Source: Nitrospira sp.
GTDB lineage: Bacteria > Nitrospirota > Nitrospiria > Nitrospirales > Nitrospiraceae
Direction: 5' to 3'
DNA: 64,000 nt
Assembly (NCBI GenBank): GCA_024998565.1
Contig: JACOEM010000014.1
Span: 1-64,000 of the forward strand
How positions within the stretch are numbered: the stretch's first letter is position 1; every line of letters begins with the position of its first letter. The notes beneath the pieces are model-generated. The model had not been told where the DNA came from and did not search any database. It worked only from the letters and a program-made list of their open reading frames with translations. Positions 22,319-32,000 of the stretch are shown piece after piece. Both the position numbers and the translations under genes were made by a program.

Positions 22319-23314
22319 ATGAATAAAGAACTATCGGGCGCACAAAAAGCGGCGATCTTACTGCGAGCCATCGGTGAAGAAGCTGCCGCAGCGGTCATGA
22401 AGACTCTCGACCCGAAGGATATTCGCAAGCTCGGGAGCTTCATGAAAGAAACCGCAAACATTACGAAGCAGGAAGAGGACAGTGTGATCGCCGAATTCGA
22501 ACAGGCGAGCTCATCCGGCGAGGTGCAATTCGAGGGACGCGAATTCATGGAAGCCATTCTGAAGAAGGCGCTGGGCCCTGAGAAGGCCGCCAGAATGATG
22601 GAGTCCTTGAATACGAAGACCTATCCGGGGATCGATGCCCTGAAGTGGGTCGATCCCAGAACCGTCGCGCAAATTCTTAAGATCGAACATCCCCAGACCA
22701 TTGCCGTCTGTCTGGGGCAAATGGAAGCCGAACAGGCCAGCGCCGTGCTGGCCTTGCTACCGGTACACCTGCATGCCGACGTGTCGCTGCGACTGGCGAC
22801 GATGCAAGAAGTGCAGCCGGAGGTGCTGTCCGAATTGAGCGACAGTCTGCAGGAAATTCTGTCGGCCTCGATGGGCATGTCGAGCATGTCGGTCGGCGGC
22901 GCCGAATTGATGGCCGATATTCTGACGCGTGTGGATAAGAACACCGAAGGGGCCATCATGGCCAAGATCACCGAACGCGACCAGGCTTTGGCCGAAAGTA
23001 TCCGGGCGCTGATGTTTGTCTTCGATGACCTGGTGGAACTGGATTCCCGTGGCATGCAGGAACTCATGAAGGAAATCAGTAAAGAAGACCTTCCGGTCGC
23101 GCTTCGTGGCGCCACCCCGGAGATCAAGGAGAAGTTTCTCAAGAATATGTCCAGCCGCGCGGCCGAAATGCTCAAGGAGGACATGGAAACGCGCGGGCCG
23201 GTCAAGGTCTCCGATGTCGAGAAGGCGCAGCAGAACATTCTCAAAGTCTGTCGCAAGCTTGAGGAGGAAGGCCGCATCGTGATCGGGGGCGGGGGAGGCG
23301 AGGAGTTGCTGTAG
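22319..23314 (+). CDS. fliG: Flagellar motor switch protein FliG
   Basis: 331 residues, of normal length. The N-terminal domain binds FliF, the middle domain carries the EHPQTIAVCL motif (EHPQ), and the C-terminal domain has the charged helix that meets the stator (RALMFVFDDLVELDSRGMQ). It is the torque-generating rotor subunit. Its stop codon is directly followed by the ATG of the next gene. Confidence 0.96.
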   Translation: MNKELSGAQKAAILLRAIGEEAAAAVMKTLDPKDIRKLGSFMKETANITKQEEDSVIAEFEQASSSGEVQFEGREFMEAILKKALGPEKAARMMESLNTKTYPGIDALKWVDPRTVAQILKIEHPQTIAVCLGQMEAEQASAVLALLPVHLHADVSLRLATMQEVQPEVLSELSDSLQEILSASMGMSSMSVGGAELMADILTRVDKNTEGAIMAKITERDQALAESIRALMFVFDDLVELDSRGMQELMKEISKEDLPVALRGATPEIKEKFLKNMSSRAAEMLKEDMETRGPVKVSDVEKAQQNILKVCRKLEEEGRIVIGGGGGEELL

Positions 23315-24364
23315 ATGGGTACCGTTGATTTGGGAAGTCGCCTGCCGCAGACGTCTCCCGCGGATAATGAAAAGGAACTCGCCCCACGTGCCATTCTCAT
23401 CGTCGACGACGAGCCATCCATCGGCTTCCTCTTGACAGAAATGCTGCAGTCCACAGGACACCCGATTCTCACGGCCGGGTCTGTCGGCGAAGCGCTGATG
23501 CACCTGAAATCCCGCCCGATTGCCGTGTTGATCGTTGATGTTCAATTGGCCGGAACAGATGGAATTGCATTCTTGCAACAGGCGTTGGAGGTCGATAGCC
23601 GTCTGCTGAGTATCGTTATGACCGGACACGGCAACATCGAACTGGCTGTGCGTGCCATGAAATCAGGCGCCGCGGACTTCTTAACCAAACCGTTCGAAGT
23701 GGAATTGGTCAGACAATCCGTGTCGCGACTGCTGGAGCTCTATCGTCTCAGGCAGGAGAATACGGTGCTCACGCGCACCTTGATTCGTTCCGGCAACATT
23801 CAGTTGCGGACGGTGCCGCTGGCCGATTTCAGCCGAGGGAATCGGCCCTTCGGAACGGATGACGTGACCGAATTCGAGCGGGGCGTGGCGGAGGGGGAAA
23901 AGCGGGTCACGGAGCGGGTCTCCTCGCTGCGTCAACGGGAACAGGCGCTGGTCGCCTCACTGATGGCGCAGTTGGAGGGAAGCTGGCGCAATCTGCACGA
24001 CACGGTGGAAGAAGAAGTCGCATCCCTTTCGTTCATGATCGCGCAAAAGGTCCTGCGCGAACTGGTGACGGAAAAACGCGAGGTGATCGTGACGCAGGTA
24101 CGAACGGCACTGGCCCATTTGCATGAAAGCGGGCTTGTCCGGATCCGGGTGCATCCATCGGATCTGCCGCTGCTCGAAGCGTCGCGGGCGGCATTAAGTC
24201 AGACTCCGCATGGGTTATTGACCCTGAAATTTGAAACGGATCCCGGTATCAGCCCGGGGGGCTGTCTCGTGCAGGCGCAGAGCCTCTTGATCGACGCCAC
24301 GCTGGATACCCAATTGCTGAGGCTCGGTGAAGCCTTAAGAAAGCGGGACGCCGGTGAAGCTTAG
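23315..24364 (+). CDS. fliH: FliH with fused N-terminal receiver domain
   Basis: The C-terminal part, from about residue 190, is FliH: a long coiled coil rich in Glu and Gln, then the YscL/FliH fold (MIAQKVLRELVTEKREVIV, RIRVHPSDLPLLEAS, DPGISPGGCLVQ). FliH normally binds the ATPase FliI and brings it to the export gate and C-ring. Unusually, residues 25-145 are a complete receiver domain with D31/D32, phosphoacceptor D75, T103 and K125, of the NtrC-like kind. The frame is continuous and no internal start is needed. Position between fliG and fliI confirms identity. Phosphorylation could thus tune export; this is inference. Confidence 0.88.
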   Translation: MGTVDLGSRLPQTSPADNEKELAPRAILIVDDEPSIGFLLTEMLQSTGHPILTAGSVGEALMHLKSRPIAVLIVDVQLAGTDGIAFLQQALEVDSRLLSIVMTGHGNIELAVRAMKSGAADFLTKPFEVELVRQSVSRLLELYRLRQENTVLTRTLIRSGNIQLRTVPLADFSRGNRPFGTDDVTEFERGVAEGEKRVTERVSSLRQREQALVASLMAQLEGSWRNLHDTVEEEVASLSFMIAQKVLRELVTEKREVIVTQVRTALAHLHESGLVRIRVHPSDLPLLEASRAALSQTPHGLLTLKFETDPGISPGGCLVQAQSLLIDATLDTQLLRLGEALRKRDAGEA

Positions 24365-25661
24365 CGAACGCCTCGAACAAGTCGAACCCTTGTCCGTCAC
24401 GGGCCGGGTGGCCCAAGCCGTCGGGATCGTCATTGAAGCCTCGGGGCCGTTCACCTCTGTCGGAGAGGTCTGCGAGATCACCCGTGAGGGTGGCCATGGC
24501 GCCGTCATGGCAGAAGTGGTCGGATTCCGCGAGGATCGTGTGCTGCTAATGCCGCTGGGTGAAATGCAAGGCATCGGGCCTGGCAGCCGTGTCGTGATGA
24601 AAGGGCACGTGGCGTCGGTGCCGGTCGGACCGCAAATGCTGGGACGAATTTTCGACGGACTCGGGCACCCGTTGGACGGCTTGCCGCCGCTGCGTACCGA
24701 TGTCCAGGTTCCGTTGTATGCGCCTCCGCTGAATCCATTGCATCGCGCGAGAATTACCCAGCCGGTCGATCTTGGCATTCGAGCGATCAATGCGCTGTTG
24801 ACCTGCGGCCAAGGCCAGAAAATCGGCGTGTTCGCCGGCTCCGGGGTGGGAAAAAGCGTCTTATTGGGCATGATCAGCCGGTATACGCAGGCGGACGTCA
24901 GGGTCATCGCCCTTGTCGGTGAACGGGGACGCGAAGTCAAAGAATTCCTGGAGCGTGACCTGACACCGGAAGCGAGGGCCCGCTCCATCGTCGTCGTCGC
25001 GACCTCGGATCAACCGCCGCTGGTGCGCATTCGCGGCGCCTTGGTGGCGACGGCCATCGCCGAATATTTTCGGGATTGCGGCAAACATGTATTGCTGATG
25101 ATGGACTCCCTTTCTCGGCTGGCCTATAGCCAGAGAGAAGTCGGACTTGCCATCGGTGAACCTCCAACCACCAAAGGATATACACCGTCCGTGTTTGCCG
25201 TGTTGCCGAAATTGCTGGAGCGGGTCGGACCGGCACAAAGCGGGGGCAGTATTACCGGGCTCTATACTGTGCTGGTCGACGGCGACGACCTCAATGATCC
25301 GGTCGCGGATGCCGTGCGCTCCATTCTCGACGGACACATTGTGCTTTCACGTGAACTGGCCGCGCGCAATCACTTTCCGGCCATCGATATCCTGCAGAGT
25401 ACCAGCCGGGTCATGCGGGACATTGTCACGCCGGCACACTATGCTGCGGCACGGTTAGTCCTGGAACGCACGGCGCTCTATCGGCGCTCTGAAGATCTCA
25501 TCACGCTGGGGGCGTATAAGCCCGGCACAAGCAAGGATCTGGATAAGGCCGTGTCCGCTCATGAGGGCATCACGGCGTTCCTGCGGCAGGAGACGAAGCA
25601 GTCCGTCGGGTTATCGCAGTCCATCGATGCCTTGCTGGCGTTGGCAGGAACGATCCAATGA
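24354..25661 (+). CDS. fliI: Flagellar export ATPase FliI
   Basis: 435 residues related to F1 beta subunits: Walker A GVFAGSGVGKS near residue 160, the ERGREVKEFLERD segment, Walker B LLMMDSLSRLAYSQREV and the GEPPTTKGYTPSVFAVLPKL region. It powers unfolding and entry of export substrates with FliH and FliJ, which flank it. It starts with GTG and overlaps fliH by 11 bases, which implies translational coupling with the receiver-FliH fusion. Confidence 0.95.
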   Translation: MKLSERLEQVEPLSVTGRVAQAVGIVIEASGPFTSVGEVCEITREGGHGAVMAEVVGFREDRVLLMPLGEMQGIGPGSRVVMKGHVASVPVGPQMLGRIFDGLGHPLDGLPPLRTDVQVPLYAPPLNPLHRARITQPVDLGIRAINALLTCGQGQKIGVFAGSGVGKSVLLGMISRYTQADVRVIALVGERGREVKEFLERDLTPEARARSIVVVATSDQPPLVRIRGALVATAIAEYFRDCGKHVLLMMDSLSRLAYSQREVGLAIGEPPTTKGYTPSVFAVLPKLLERVGPAQSGGSITGLYTVLVDGDDLNDPVADAVRSILDGHIVLSRELAARNHFPAIDILQSTSRVMRDIVTPAHYAAARLVLERTALYRRSEDLITLGAYKPGTSKDLDKAVSAHEGITAFLRQETKQSVGLSQSIDALLALAGTIQ

Positions 25662-26098
25662 ATGTGACCGTGCTCCGCACCTACGCAATCCAACTCGAAG
25701 AGGTCGCCAAGCTCGAGTTGGCGGAACTCGCGAGCGCGCTGCAGCAGACGGTCGACCGTATGACGATGTTAGATTCGCGGGCGAAGGCGGATGCCGACCA
25801 ATATTTGCTTCAGGTCAGACAGGGGAGCACCGTGGATCAGGTGTACGGTCATCTTGACGCGATGGATCGGGCCATCGCCGCACGGAAGAGCATGGAGCAG
25901 GTGCAGAGGGATCAACAGGTCGAAATGGAACACAAACGCGGAGAACTCCTGGACGCCATGCAGTATCGGAAGAAGCTGGACCTCCTCGATGCGCGCGCTG
26001 CGCTGGAACGACGTCGACGACGAGAACGGCAGGACCAGCAGCTGCTGGATGAACGTGCCTGGCGACGGAGTCTATTACAAAAGGGAGAACGGGCATGA
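25658..26098 (+). CDS. fliJ: Flagellar export stalk protein FliJ
   Basis: A 146-residue, almost fully coiled-coil protein rich in Arg, Glu and Gln, overlapping the fliI stop in ATGA. FliJ sits in the centre of the FliI hexamer, like the gamma subunit of F1. The sequence is poorly conserved in general; position and coiled coil (LAELASALQQTVDRMTMLDS, ERRRRRERQDQQLLDERAWR) carry the call. Confidence 0.85.
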   Translation: MNVTVLRTYAIQLEEVAKLELAELASALQQTVDRMTMLDSRAKADADQYLLQVRQGSTVDQVYGHLDAMDRAIAARKSMEQVQRDQQVEMEHKRGELLDAMQYRKKLDLLDARAALERRRRRERQDQQLLDERAWRRSLLQKGERA

Positions 26099-26733
26099 CC
26101 GTGATGGCGAGGGGTGATGTTCGCACACTCTGTGCAGGGGGGATCCTCAGGGTTGCCTTCGGTGTGGCCTTGCTGGGAAGTATGGGCACGGCGGCCTTCG
26201 CTGAGGAGGTGGCGCCGGCTCCGGCTCCTGCAGCGGCGAAGGAAGAACCAAAGGCCGACGCGATCAAGAAAGAGGTTCAGGGACCTGCCATTAACGCGCC
26301 GCGTGAAATTTTTCAGATGCTGGAGCAGCGCAAACGTGCCCTGGATAAGCGTGAGGCGGCCTTACGTGGATCGGAAATGCATCTCCTGGAACTCAAAGCG
26401 GAACTCGAACAGATTGTCACTCGTCATGAACAGGCGGTGGAGGCCGAAAAAAAACGTCGTCAGGCCGCTCAGAGCAAGGCGACGAGTGAAGCGGAGAAGC
26501 CCAAGGCGACGCCCAAGCCAGGAGGGGCGGCCAACGTCAATCAGACGCAACTGGCGAAAATCTATGAAAGCATGCCGGCCGAGGAGGCCGCCGCCCGCCT
26601 GGAGCGCATGCCGGATCGAAAGGCGCTCGAAGTGCTACGCCTGATCAAGGGCAAATCTGCCGGCGCAATTCTCGCTGAGGTCAAACCGGAGCGCGCAGCC
26701 CGCCTGACCGAACAATTGCTGACAGCCCCGTAA
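26095..26733 (+). CDS. motE: MotE-like periplasmic flagellar protein
   Basis: 212 residues: a signal/anchor helix (residues 10-35), a Pro/Ala/Lys linker, a coiled coil (about 65-125) and a C-terminal MgtE-N-like domain (LAKIYESMPAEEAAARLERM and AGAILAEVKPERAARL). This is the layout of MotE, which chaperones the stator-scaffold protein MotC in rhizobia and occurs after fliJ in many phyla. ATGA overlap with fliJ. No motC was seen in the window. Confidence 0.75.
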   Translation: MTVMARGDVRTLCAGGILRVAFGVALLGSMGTAAFAEEVAPAPAPAAAKEEPKADAIKKEVQGPAINAPREIFQMLEQRKRALDKREAALRGSEMHLLELKAELEQIVTRHEQAVEAEKKRRQAAQSKATSEAEKPKATPKPGGAANVNQTQLAKIYESMPAEEAAARLERMPDRKALEVLRLIKGKSAGAILAEVKPERAARLTEQLLTAP

Positions 26734-26751
26734 ACAGCCCCTTCGTGTCCC

Positions 26752-26778
26752 GGTGATTCGGCAGGTTTTGCCGTCACC
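26752..26778 (+). terminator. Stem-loop after motE
   Basis: GGTGA-TT-CGGCA, a 5-base loop and TGCCG-TCACC form a stem with one bulge 18 bases after the motE stop. It lacks a T-run, so it may be a weak or Rho-assisted terminator that separates the fliF-motE operon from fliK. Confidence 0.4.
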
Positions 26779-26867
26779 TCCTGCAGAAACTTCCCTCTTC
26801 AAGTCCTCGACTCCAATTCTTCTTGCGAAAATACCGCGTCATGCGTGGTTTTCTCATTCGACGCGGA

Positions 26868-26883
26868 TGGCACGGCCTTTGTA
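26868..26883 (+). promoter_or_regulatory. Sigma-54 promoter of the fliK operon
   Basis: TGGCACGGCCTTTGTA has a perfect -24 element and a -12 element with one mismatch (TTGTA for TTGCA) at the right spacing. It lies 48 bases before the fliK ATG. Confidence 0.6.
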
Positions 26884-26931
26884 ATGCTGTTCCATGACAA
26901 CGCACGGAGTTCGAAACGGACAGGAACACCT

Positions 26932-28506
26932 ATGGCCACTGACATGCAGCCCTTCATGAATGGAATTCCAGGTCACAACACCCATGCCGTCCCGGCCGGG
27001 CGAGATCGCCAGGCGACGGTTCAGGGTTCATCGCCATCTCGTACATTCGATTCGTTGCTTGGGCGTACAGAAGCTCACCGGGCGGCAATGACGCCGGAAC
27101 CGGCATCAGCGCGAGCCGCATCGAAACCCGCTTCACAGGCTCATTCGCCGCACCATTCCAAGGTGGAATCAGACAAGCAAGGATCGGCTCGGTCGACGGA
27201 GGCCGCACGACAGGAACGAACTGCCGGCCCGAACGAAGAGCCTTGTGGGAAGGCTGACTGTGTATCCGACAGGGAAGTCGAGCGCCCCAAAGAGGAAGAC
27301 ACTACCGAACAGGCTGAGGATCAGAGCGCGCAACGGCAGGAGATCCTTGTGGCCGCGATGCTTCTTCCCGCACCTGCGGTCTTACAGACCGACGTACAAG
27401 CCGGTGATGCACCGGACTCGGAATCGGATCCCTCTGCGGAGGACGCCGCGAAAGTGGCGGCTACAGCCGTTACAGGCTCTCCTGAGATGTCTTCTGCTCA
27501 ACTCGCAGCGATGAATGCCTCGGTGGAAACCTCTCAAGAGGCGCCCGTCGGCGGTGCTGCAACAGCCATGGCGCAGAAGTCAGACATCAAAGAATCCGCT
27601 GAAAAGGAACAGCCAGGGGAGGGAACGATTGACCTCTCAGCCTTTCCTCAGCCCGATAGCCATGGTGAAGTGCCGGAAGTAAACGCAGACCGGATGGATG
27701 CGGCGGTGACCGCCGGCGCGATCGACCCGGAGAAAGTGACGACTGTCGCTGCGACTGTCACGACACGCACGGCAGAGGAAGGCACCACGAAACAGGCTGA
27801 GGGCGATCGGGTGGACCGGTCCACATTTCTTCAAGACCTTGCGGAGAACACCCCGGTGAACGCCGAACAGGGAAGTGCGGGCGCCGGGAAATTTCTCGAG
27901 AATGAATCGGAACCGTTTTCCGGCTCTTCCGCCGACCCCGATCGCTCAATGCCGAATCAAGGCATGCCCAACGCGGCGCCCGATCGCCCCTTGTTCCTGG
28001 ACCGGATGAGTGGACTGACTCAACCGACCTCGCTTCCCGCCGACAGCGCCGTCGGCCGCAACGAGGCCGGCCAGCCCGCTGCAGTCCTGCGAGCGGCTGA
28101 ATCCGAGCGCATGAACGAACTTCGAGGAGCCTCGCCCGTCTCGCAAAGCGTGATGCTGGAATTGGATCCCCTGGACATGGGGCCCTTGCGGGTCCGTGTC
28201 ATGATGAGCGATCAAACGGTCCATGCGCACATCCGGACGGAACATGGAGAACTGGGACAAGGGCTGTTGCAACAGGGGCAGTCACTGGAATCATCGCTCC
28301 GCACGACAGGCCTCGAAATGGGCATGTTGCGGGTCACCGTCGATCAACAACAGGGTCGGAGCGACAATGCCTGGATGTTTCAACAGCAGCATCAGGATCG
28401 CCAGACCGCCGCGTCCAGTCAGAGAGGGACGACGGCAGAAGAGGAACGCAGCGCGAGGGGAGAAACCGGCGAGTACAGGAGTGAACGCGTCAGCCTATTT
28501 GCATGA
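26932..28506 (+). CDS. fliK: Flagellar hook-length control protein FliK
   Basis: 524 residues. The first 400 are Pro/Ala/Glu-rich, repetitive and without recognisable fold, as usual for the molecular-ruler half. The C-terminal Flg_hook domain ([20 protein letters not shown], then [18 protein letters not shown] and [13 protein letters not shown]) interacts with FlhB to switch export from hook to filament. The ATG at 26932 has AGGA at good distance; earlier in-frame codons overlap the promoter. It is followed by flgD and flgE, the hook genes. Confidence 0.88.
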   Translation: MATDMQPFMNGIPGHNTHAVPAGRDRQATVQGSSPSRTFDSLLGRTEAHRAAMTPEPASARAASKPASQAHSPHHSKVESDKQGSARSTEAARQERTAGPNEEPCGKADCVSDREVERPKEEDTTEQAEDQSAQRQEILVAAMLLPAPAVLQTDVQAGDAPDSESDPSAEDAAKVAATAVTGSPEMSSAQLAAMNASVETSQEAPVGGAATAMAQKSDIKESAEKEQPGEGTIDLSAFPQPDSHGEVPEVNADRMDAAVTAGAIDPEKVTTVAATVTTRTAEEGTTKQAEGDRVDRSTFLQDLAENTPVNAEQGSAGAGKFLENESEPFSGSSADPDRSMPNQGMPNAAPDRPLFLDRMSGLTQPTSLPADSAVGRNEAGQPAAVLRAAESERMNELRGASPVSQSVMLELDPLDMGPLRVRVMMSDQTVHAHIRTEHGELGQGLLQQGQSLESSLRTTGLEMGMLRVTVDQQQGRSDNAWMFQQQHQDRQTAASSQRGTTAEEERSARGETGEYRSERVSLFA

Positions 28507-28517
28507 TTGGAGGCCCC

Positions 28518-28808
28518 ATGGATATCAGCAAGGTAATTACACAGGCCACCCCACCAGACTCATCCACGCCGACCACCGACGGCCCGAAGCCGTTGGGGAA
28601 GGACGATTTTCTGAAGCTGCTCGTCACCCAGCTTCAACATCAGGATCCGCTCAAGCCGATGGAGAATGAGGACTTCGTCGCGCAAACCGCGCAGTTCTCG
28701 CAGCTGGAACAAATGTCCAAGCTGGTGTCCTTGATGGAGAAGAGTGTGACGCTTCAGGAAAACGCGCAGAATAAAACCGCGACCACCGGCACGACGGCCG
28801 TCGCATAA
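28518..28808 (+). CDS. flgD: Hook-capping protein FlgD, short form
   Basis: 96 residues that contain the conserved N-terminal FlgD region ([20 protein letters not shown], then [18 protein letters not shown]). The usual C-terminal FLG-Ig and tudor-like domains are missing; typical proteobacterial FlgD has over 200 residues. The gene shows no frameshift, as it stops cleanly 75 bases before flgE, so the short form is probably genuine. FlgD caps the growing hook. ATG 28518 has TTGGAGG; an ATGA-overlap start at 28503 is possible. Confidence 0.85.
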   Translation: MDISKVITQATPPDSSTPTTDGPKPLGKDDFLKLLVTQLQHQDPLKPMENEDFVAQTAQFSQLEQMSKLVSLMEKSVTLQENAQNKTATTGTTAVA

Positions 28809-28882
28809 CGCCCGTCGTCCTGCGGCGCGGGCGAACGCTTGGGGAACATGGTTCAGGTCGTGGTAACAAGGAGGATGAGACA

Positions 28883-30106
28883 ATGGGCATTTTAACATCG
28901 ATGTTTACCGCAGTCACCGGCTTGAGCTCCTACGGCAACGCCATGGGGGTGATCGGGAACAATATCGCCAACGTCGGGACGGCAGGATTCAAGTCCAGCC
29001 GGGCGACCTTCTCGGACCTGATTTCATCCAGCCTGGGCGGCGGCTCCGGCAGCGATCAAATCGGTCTCGGCGTGTTCCTCAACGATGTGCAGACCAATTT
29101 CTCCCAAGGGTCGATGACGACCACAGGCAATACCTTCGACCTGGCGATCGATGGAAACGGCTTCTACCTGGTGAGAAACACGTCCGGCGCCAATTTCTAT
29201 TCGCGGGCCGGCCAATTCAAAGTCGACAATCTCGGTCAGGTCGTCGATAGCAGCGGAGCCCTGTTGCAAGGCTACCAGGCCGACACGAACGGCAACATCA
29301 CGAGCACGATCGGCGGCATTACACTGACATCGAGTGCCGTACCGCCGGTCGCGACGACCAGCGCCGAGATACTTGGGAATCTCAATGCCAATGCGACGGC
29401 GCCGACGACAGCCTTCAGCGTCACCGATACGACCTCCTACAATTTCTCCACGGGCATGACGTTCTATGACTCCCTGGGGAACTCCCATCAAATGCAGTTG
29501 TATTTCCGGAAGACAGCGGCGAATGCCTGGGGCGTGTACTCTCAAATCGACGGGGGTGCGGCTGCCGCCCAAACCAACATGACGTTTAACGCCAGCGGGG
29601 CCGTCACCGCGGGCGGAACACAGACGGTGACTGCGACACTGACCAACGGCGCCACCACGCCGCAGGCCATGACGGTGGATTTGTCCTCTCTGACGCAGTT
29701 CGGCGCCGCCTCCGGTGTCGCGAGTCAAACGCAAGACGGCTATTCATCGGGCACGCTCGACCGTATCAGTGTCGATAAAGAAGGACGAGTGATGGCCCAA
29801 TTCACGAACGGGGAAACACGTGCTCTTGCCCAGGTCGTCTTGAGCCGCTTTACCAATCCCGACGGCTTGGTCAACGTGGGCGACAATCACTTTCTGGAGA
29901 CGGTCGAGTCCGGGGCGGCTCTGGCCGGTGCCCCGACTGTAAATGGATTGGGCAGAGTCCTGTCGGGAACCGTGGAGCAATCCAACGTGGATCTCGGCAA
30001 AGAGTTTGTGGACATGATTATTACCCAGCGCGCATTTCAAGCCAACTCGCGCGCGATCACGACCAGCGACGAAATGTTGCAGGAACTCGTGAATCTCAAA
30101 CGGTAA
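28883..30106 (+). CDS. flgE: Flagellar hook protein FlgE
   Basis: 407 residues with the axial-family N-terminus (GLSSYGNAMGVIGNNIANVG) and C-terminus (VDLGKEFVDMIITQRAFQAN), and a Thr/Ala/Gly-rich hook domain between them. It polymerises to the universal joint between rod and filament. A strong AAGGAGGATGAG ribosome-binding site agrees with high expression. A large hairpin follows the stop codon. Confidence 0.94.
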   Translation: MGILTSMFTAVTGLSSYGNAMGVIGNNIANVGTAGFKSSRATFSDLISSSLGGGSGSDQIGLGVFLNDVQTNFSQGSMTTTGNTFDLAIDGNGFYLVRNTSGANFYSRAGQFKVDNLGQVVDSSGALLQGYQADTNGNITSTIGGITLTSSAVPPVATTSAEILGNLNANATAPTTAFSVTDTTSYNFSTGMTFYDSLGNSHQMQLYFRKTAANAWGVYSQIDGGAAAAQTNMTFNASGAVTAGGTQTVTATLTNGATTPQAMTVDLSSLTQFGAASGVASQTQDGYSSGTLDRISVDKEGRVMAQFTNGETRALAQVVLSRFTNPDGLVNVGDNHFLETVESGAALAGAPTVNGLGRVLSGTVEQSNVDLGKEFVDMIITQRAFQANSRAITTSDEMLQELVNLKR

Positions 30107-30113
30107 GCGAGGA

Positions 30114-30149
30114 GGGCCCTGATGCGTCTGAAAGCGCGCGTCAGGGCCC
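30114..30149 (+). terminator. Strong hairpin after flgE
   Basis: GGGCCCTGATGCG pairs with CGCGTCAGGGCCC (13 pairs including one wobble, 10-base loop) seven bases after the flgE stop. There is no T-run. It probably ends or protects the hook-operon mRNA. The remaining stretch to 30379 shows no gene. Confidence 0.55.
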
Positions 30150-30379
30150 AAGTCGGCAATTTCTACCTAGCGCTCGCCCACACCCGATCCCCCTCACGTT
30201 TCTCACCTTCGTCAACATTCTGTCGGCCCTCGTAACGTCTCCGTCACTCCGCTGACAAGGTCTCACGAACGGTCGGCGATGCCGCGCGTCCGGAGGACGG
30301 CGTGACCTGAAATCAGTGGGTTATCGCAGGCGCCGGTGCACAAAGGGAAATCTGCATCGGACTGTTGTCGGTCGTTGCG

Positions 30380-30395
30380 TGGCATATGCATTGCA
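30380..30395 (+). promoter_or_regulatory. Sigma-54 promoter of the fliL operon
   Basis: TGGCATATGCATTGCA matches the -24/-12 consensus at all but one core position. It stands 42 bases before the fliL ATG and could drive the long fliL-to-fliA run. Confidence 0.75.
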
Positions 30396-30437
30396 CAACC
30401 CACCAACACCGGCAAACACTGTCCGCAGGAGGTCCGT

Positions 30438-30974
30438 ATGTCAGAAGCAGCTGAAGAGAAGGCGCCCGCAGCGCCCGCGGGTATTCCCATGAAGATGGTC
30501 ATCATCATCGTCGCGGGGGTATTGATTCTTGGCCTGGGTGGCGCCTTTGCGATGTTTAAAATGATGGGCGGCCCCTCCGGGGAAAAAGCGCATGGCGAAA
30601 ACGGTGGAGAGAAGCAAGCCGCTCACGGGGAGGCCGAAGACAAAGGCGGGGGCCATGGGGCCGTCGCCGATGCCAGTGCGATTGCCGACCTGGACCCCTT
30701 CATCGTGAACCTCGCGGACACGCCGGAAATTCGTTATCTCAAAGTGACCCTCAAGGTAGAGGCCGACAACTCGAACACCGTTGAACAGATCAAAGCGCGC
30801 ACTCCCCAAATCCGCGACGCCATCCTCGTGTTGCTGACGGGATTGGACTCCGCCACCGCCCGTTCTCCTCAAGGCAAACACAAATTGCGCGAGGACATCA
30901 CGGATCGCATCAACGGGTTGTTGCCGAAAAAGTCGGTGAAGTCGACCTACTTTACGGAATTCGTCATTCAATAG
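30438..30974 (+). CDS. fliL: Flagellar basal-body-associated protein FliL
   Basis: 178 residues with a short cytoplasmic start, one membrane helix (MVIIIVAGVLILGLGGAFAM), a His/Gly-rich linker and the periplasmic FliL domain (DLDPFIVNLADTPEIRYLKV). FliL surrounds the stator and assists torque at high load. The ATG at 30438 is preceded by AGGAGG; in-frame codons upstream overlap the promoter and are discarded. First gene of the export-apparatus operon. Confidence 0.92.
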   Translation: MSEAAEEKAPAAPAGIPMKMVIIIVAGVLILGLGGAFAMFKMMGGPSGEKAHGENGGEKQAAHGEAEDKGGGHGAVADASAIADLDPFIVNLADTPEIRYLKVTLKVEADNSNTVEQIKARTPQIRDAILVLLTGLDSATARSPQGKHKLREDITDRINGLLPKKSVKSTYFTEFVIQ

Positions 30975-30998
30975 TCGATCGTCGTTCGCCGAGACGCC

Positions 30999-31970
30999 AT
31001 GGATAAAATACTCTCCCAGGAAGAAATCGATGCCCTGATGGGCGGCGTCATGTCCGGCGAAGTCGAGACGGCTCCGAAGGAGGAGGAAGAACCGGGCGGG
31101 GTCAAAGCGTACAGCCTCACCAGCCAAGAACGTATCATTCGCGGGCGTATGCCCACGATGGAGATGATCAACGATCGCTTCACGCGTCAGCAATCCATTT
31201 CCTGGAGCGCCGTGCTTCGCGAGAAGATCGAATTCAGCGTCCTCGGCACCCAAATCATGAAGTTCGGCGACTTCATTCAAAAAGTTCCGGTTCCCTCATC
31301 CTTCAATCTGTTTGCCATGGAGCCGATGCGAGGCAACGGGCTCTTCGTCATGGATGCCATGCTGGTGTACCTGATAGTGGACTTTTTCTTCGGCGGAAAA
31401 GTGCAAACGCATGTGAAGCCCGAAGGCCGGGAGTTTACTACGATTCAGCTCCGTCTGATCAAGAAACTGGTGCAGCAGGCCTTGGCTGACCTGGAGAAAG
31501 CCTGGCAGGCCGTGATGCCGGTGAAGATCGGATACTTACGCTCGGAGAGCAACCCGCAGTTCGCCATGGTCGTGACGACGTCGGAAATTGTTGTGGTGGT
31601 GACGTTGCAGGTGCATCTGGGCGACATCTCCCGCGAAATGTTTATCGCGTATCCCTACTCCATGTTGGAGCCGATCAAAGAGAAACTGTATTCCGGTCTG
31701 TTCGCCGACAATGTGGAACAGGACAGCAGTTGGGGCAGTCGTTTCAAGGACTCCTTACAGGAATGTGACGTGGCTCTGACCGTGCAATTGGGAACCGCGC
31801 GCATCAATGTGCAGGACTTGCTCAATTTCAACCCCGGGGACGTGTTGATGCTCGACCAACATCCCGGCGATCCGATGCTGTGTCTGGTCGAGGGTGATCC
31901 GAAATTTCAAGGGCAGCCCGGGATCTTTAAGGGCAATCATGCGTGCCGCGTGACCAAGATATTGGGGTAG
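30999..31970 (+). CDS. fliM: Flagellar motor switch protein FliM
   Basis: 323 residues. The N-terminal CheY-binding peptide (ILSQEEIDALMGG) is intact, followed by the middle domain (the GNGLFVMDAMLVYLIVDFFF region) and a C-terminal SpoA domain. It forms the C-ring with FliG and FliN and receives phospho-CheY, which implies that a CheY exists although no che genes lie in this window. Confidence 0.95.
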   Translation: MDKILSQEEIDALMGGVMSGEVETAPKEEEEPGGVKAYSLTSQERIIRGRMPTMEMINDRFTRQQSISWSAVLREKIEFSVLGTQIMKFGDFIQKVPVPSSFNLFAMEPMRGNGLFVMDAMLVYLIVDFFFGGKVQTHVKPEGREFTTIQLRLIKKLVQQALADLEKAWQAVMPVKIGYLRSESNPQFAMVVTTSEIVVVVTLQVHLGDISREMFIAYPYSMLEPIKEKLYSGLFADNVEQDSSWGSRFKDSLQECDVALTVQLGTARINVQDLLNFNPGDVLMLDQHPGDPMLCLVEGDPKFQGQPGIFKGNHACRVTKILG

Positions 31971-32000
31971 AGAGCGTCCGGAATTAAAGGAGATTTGCGC

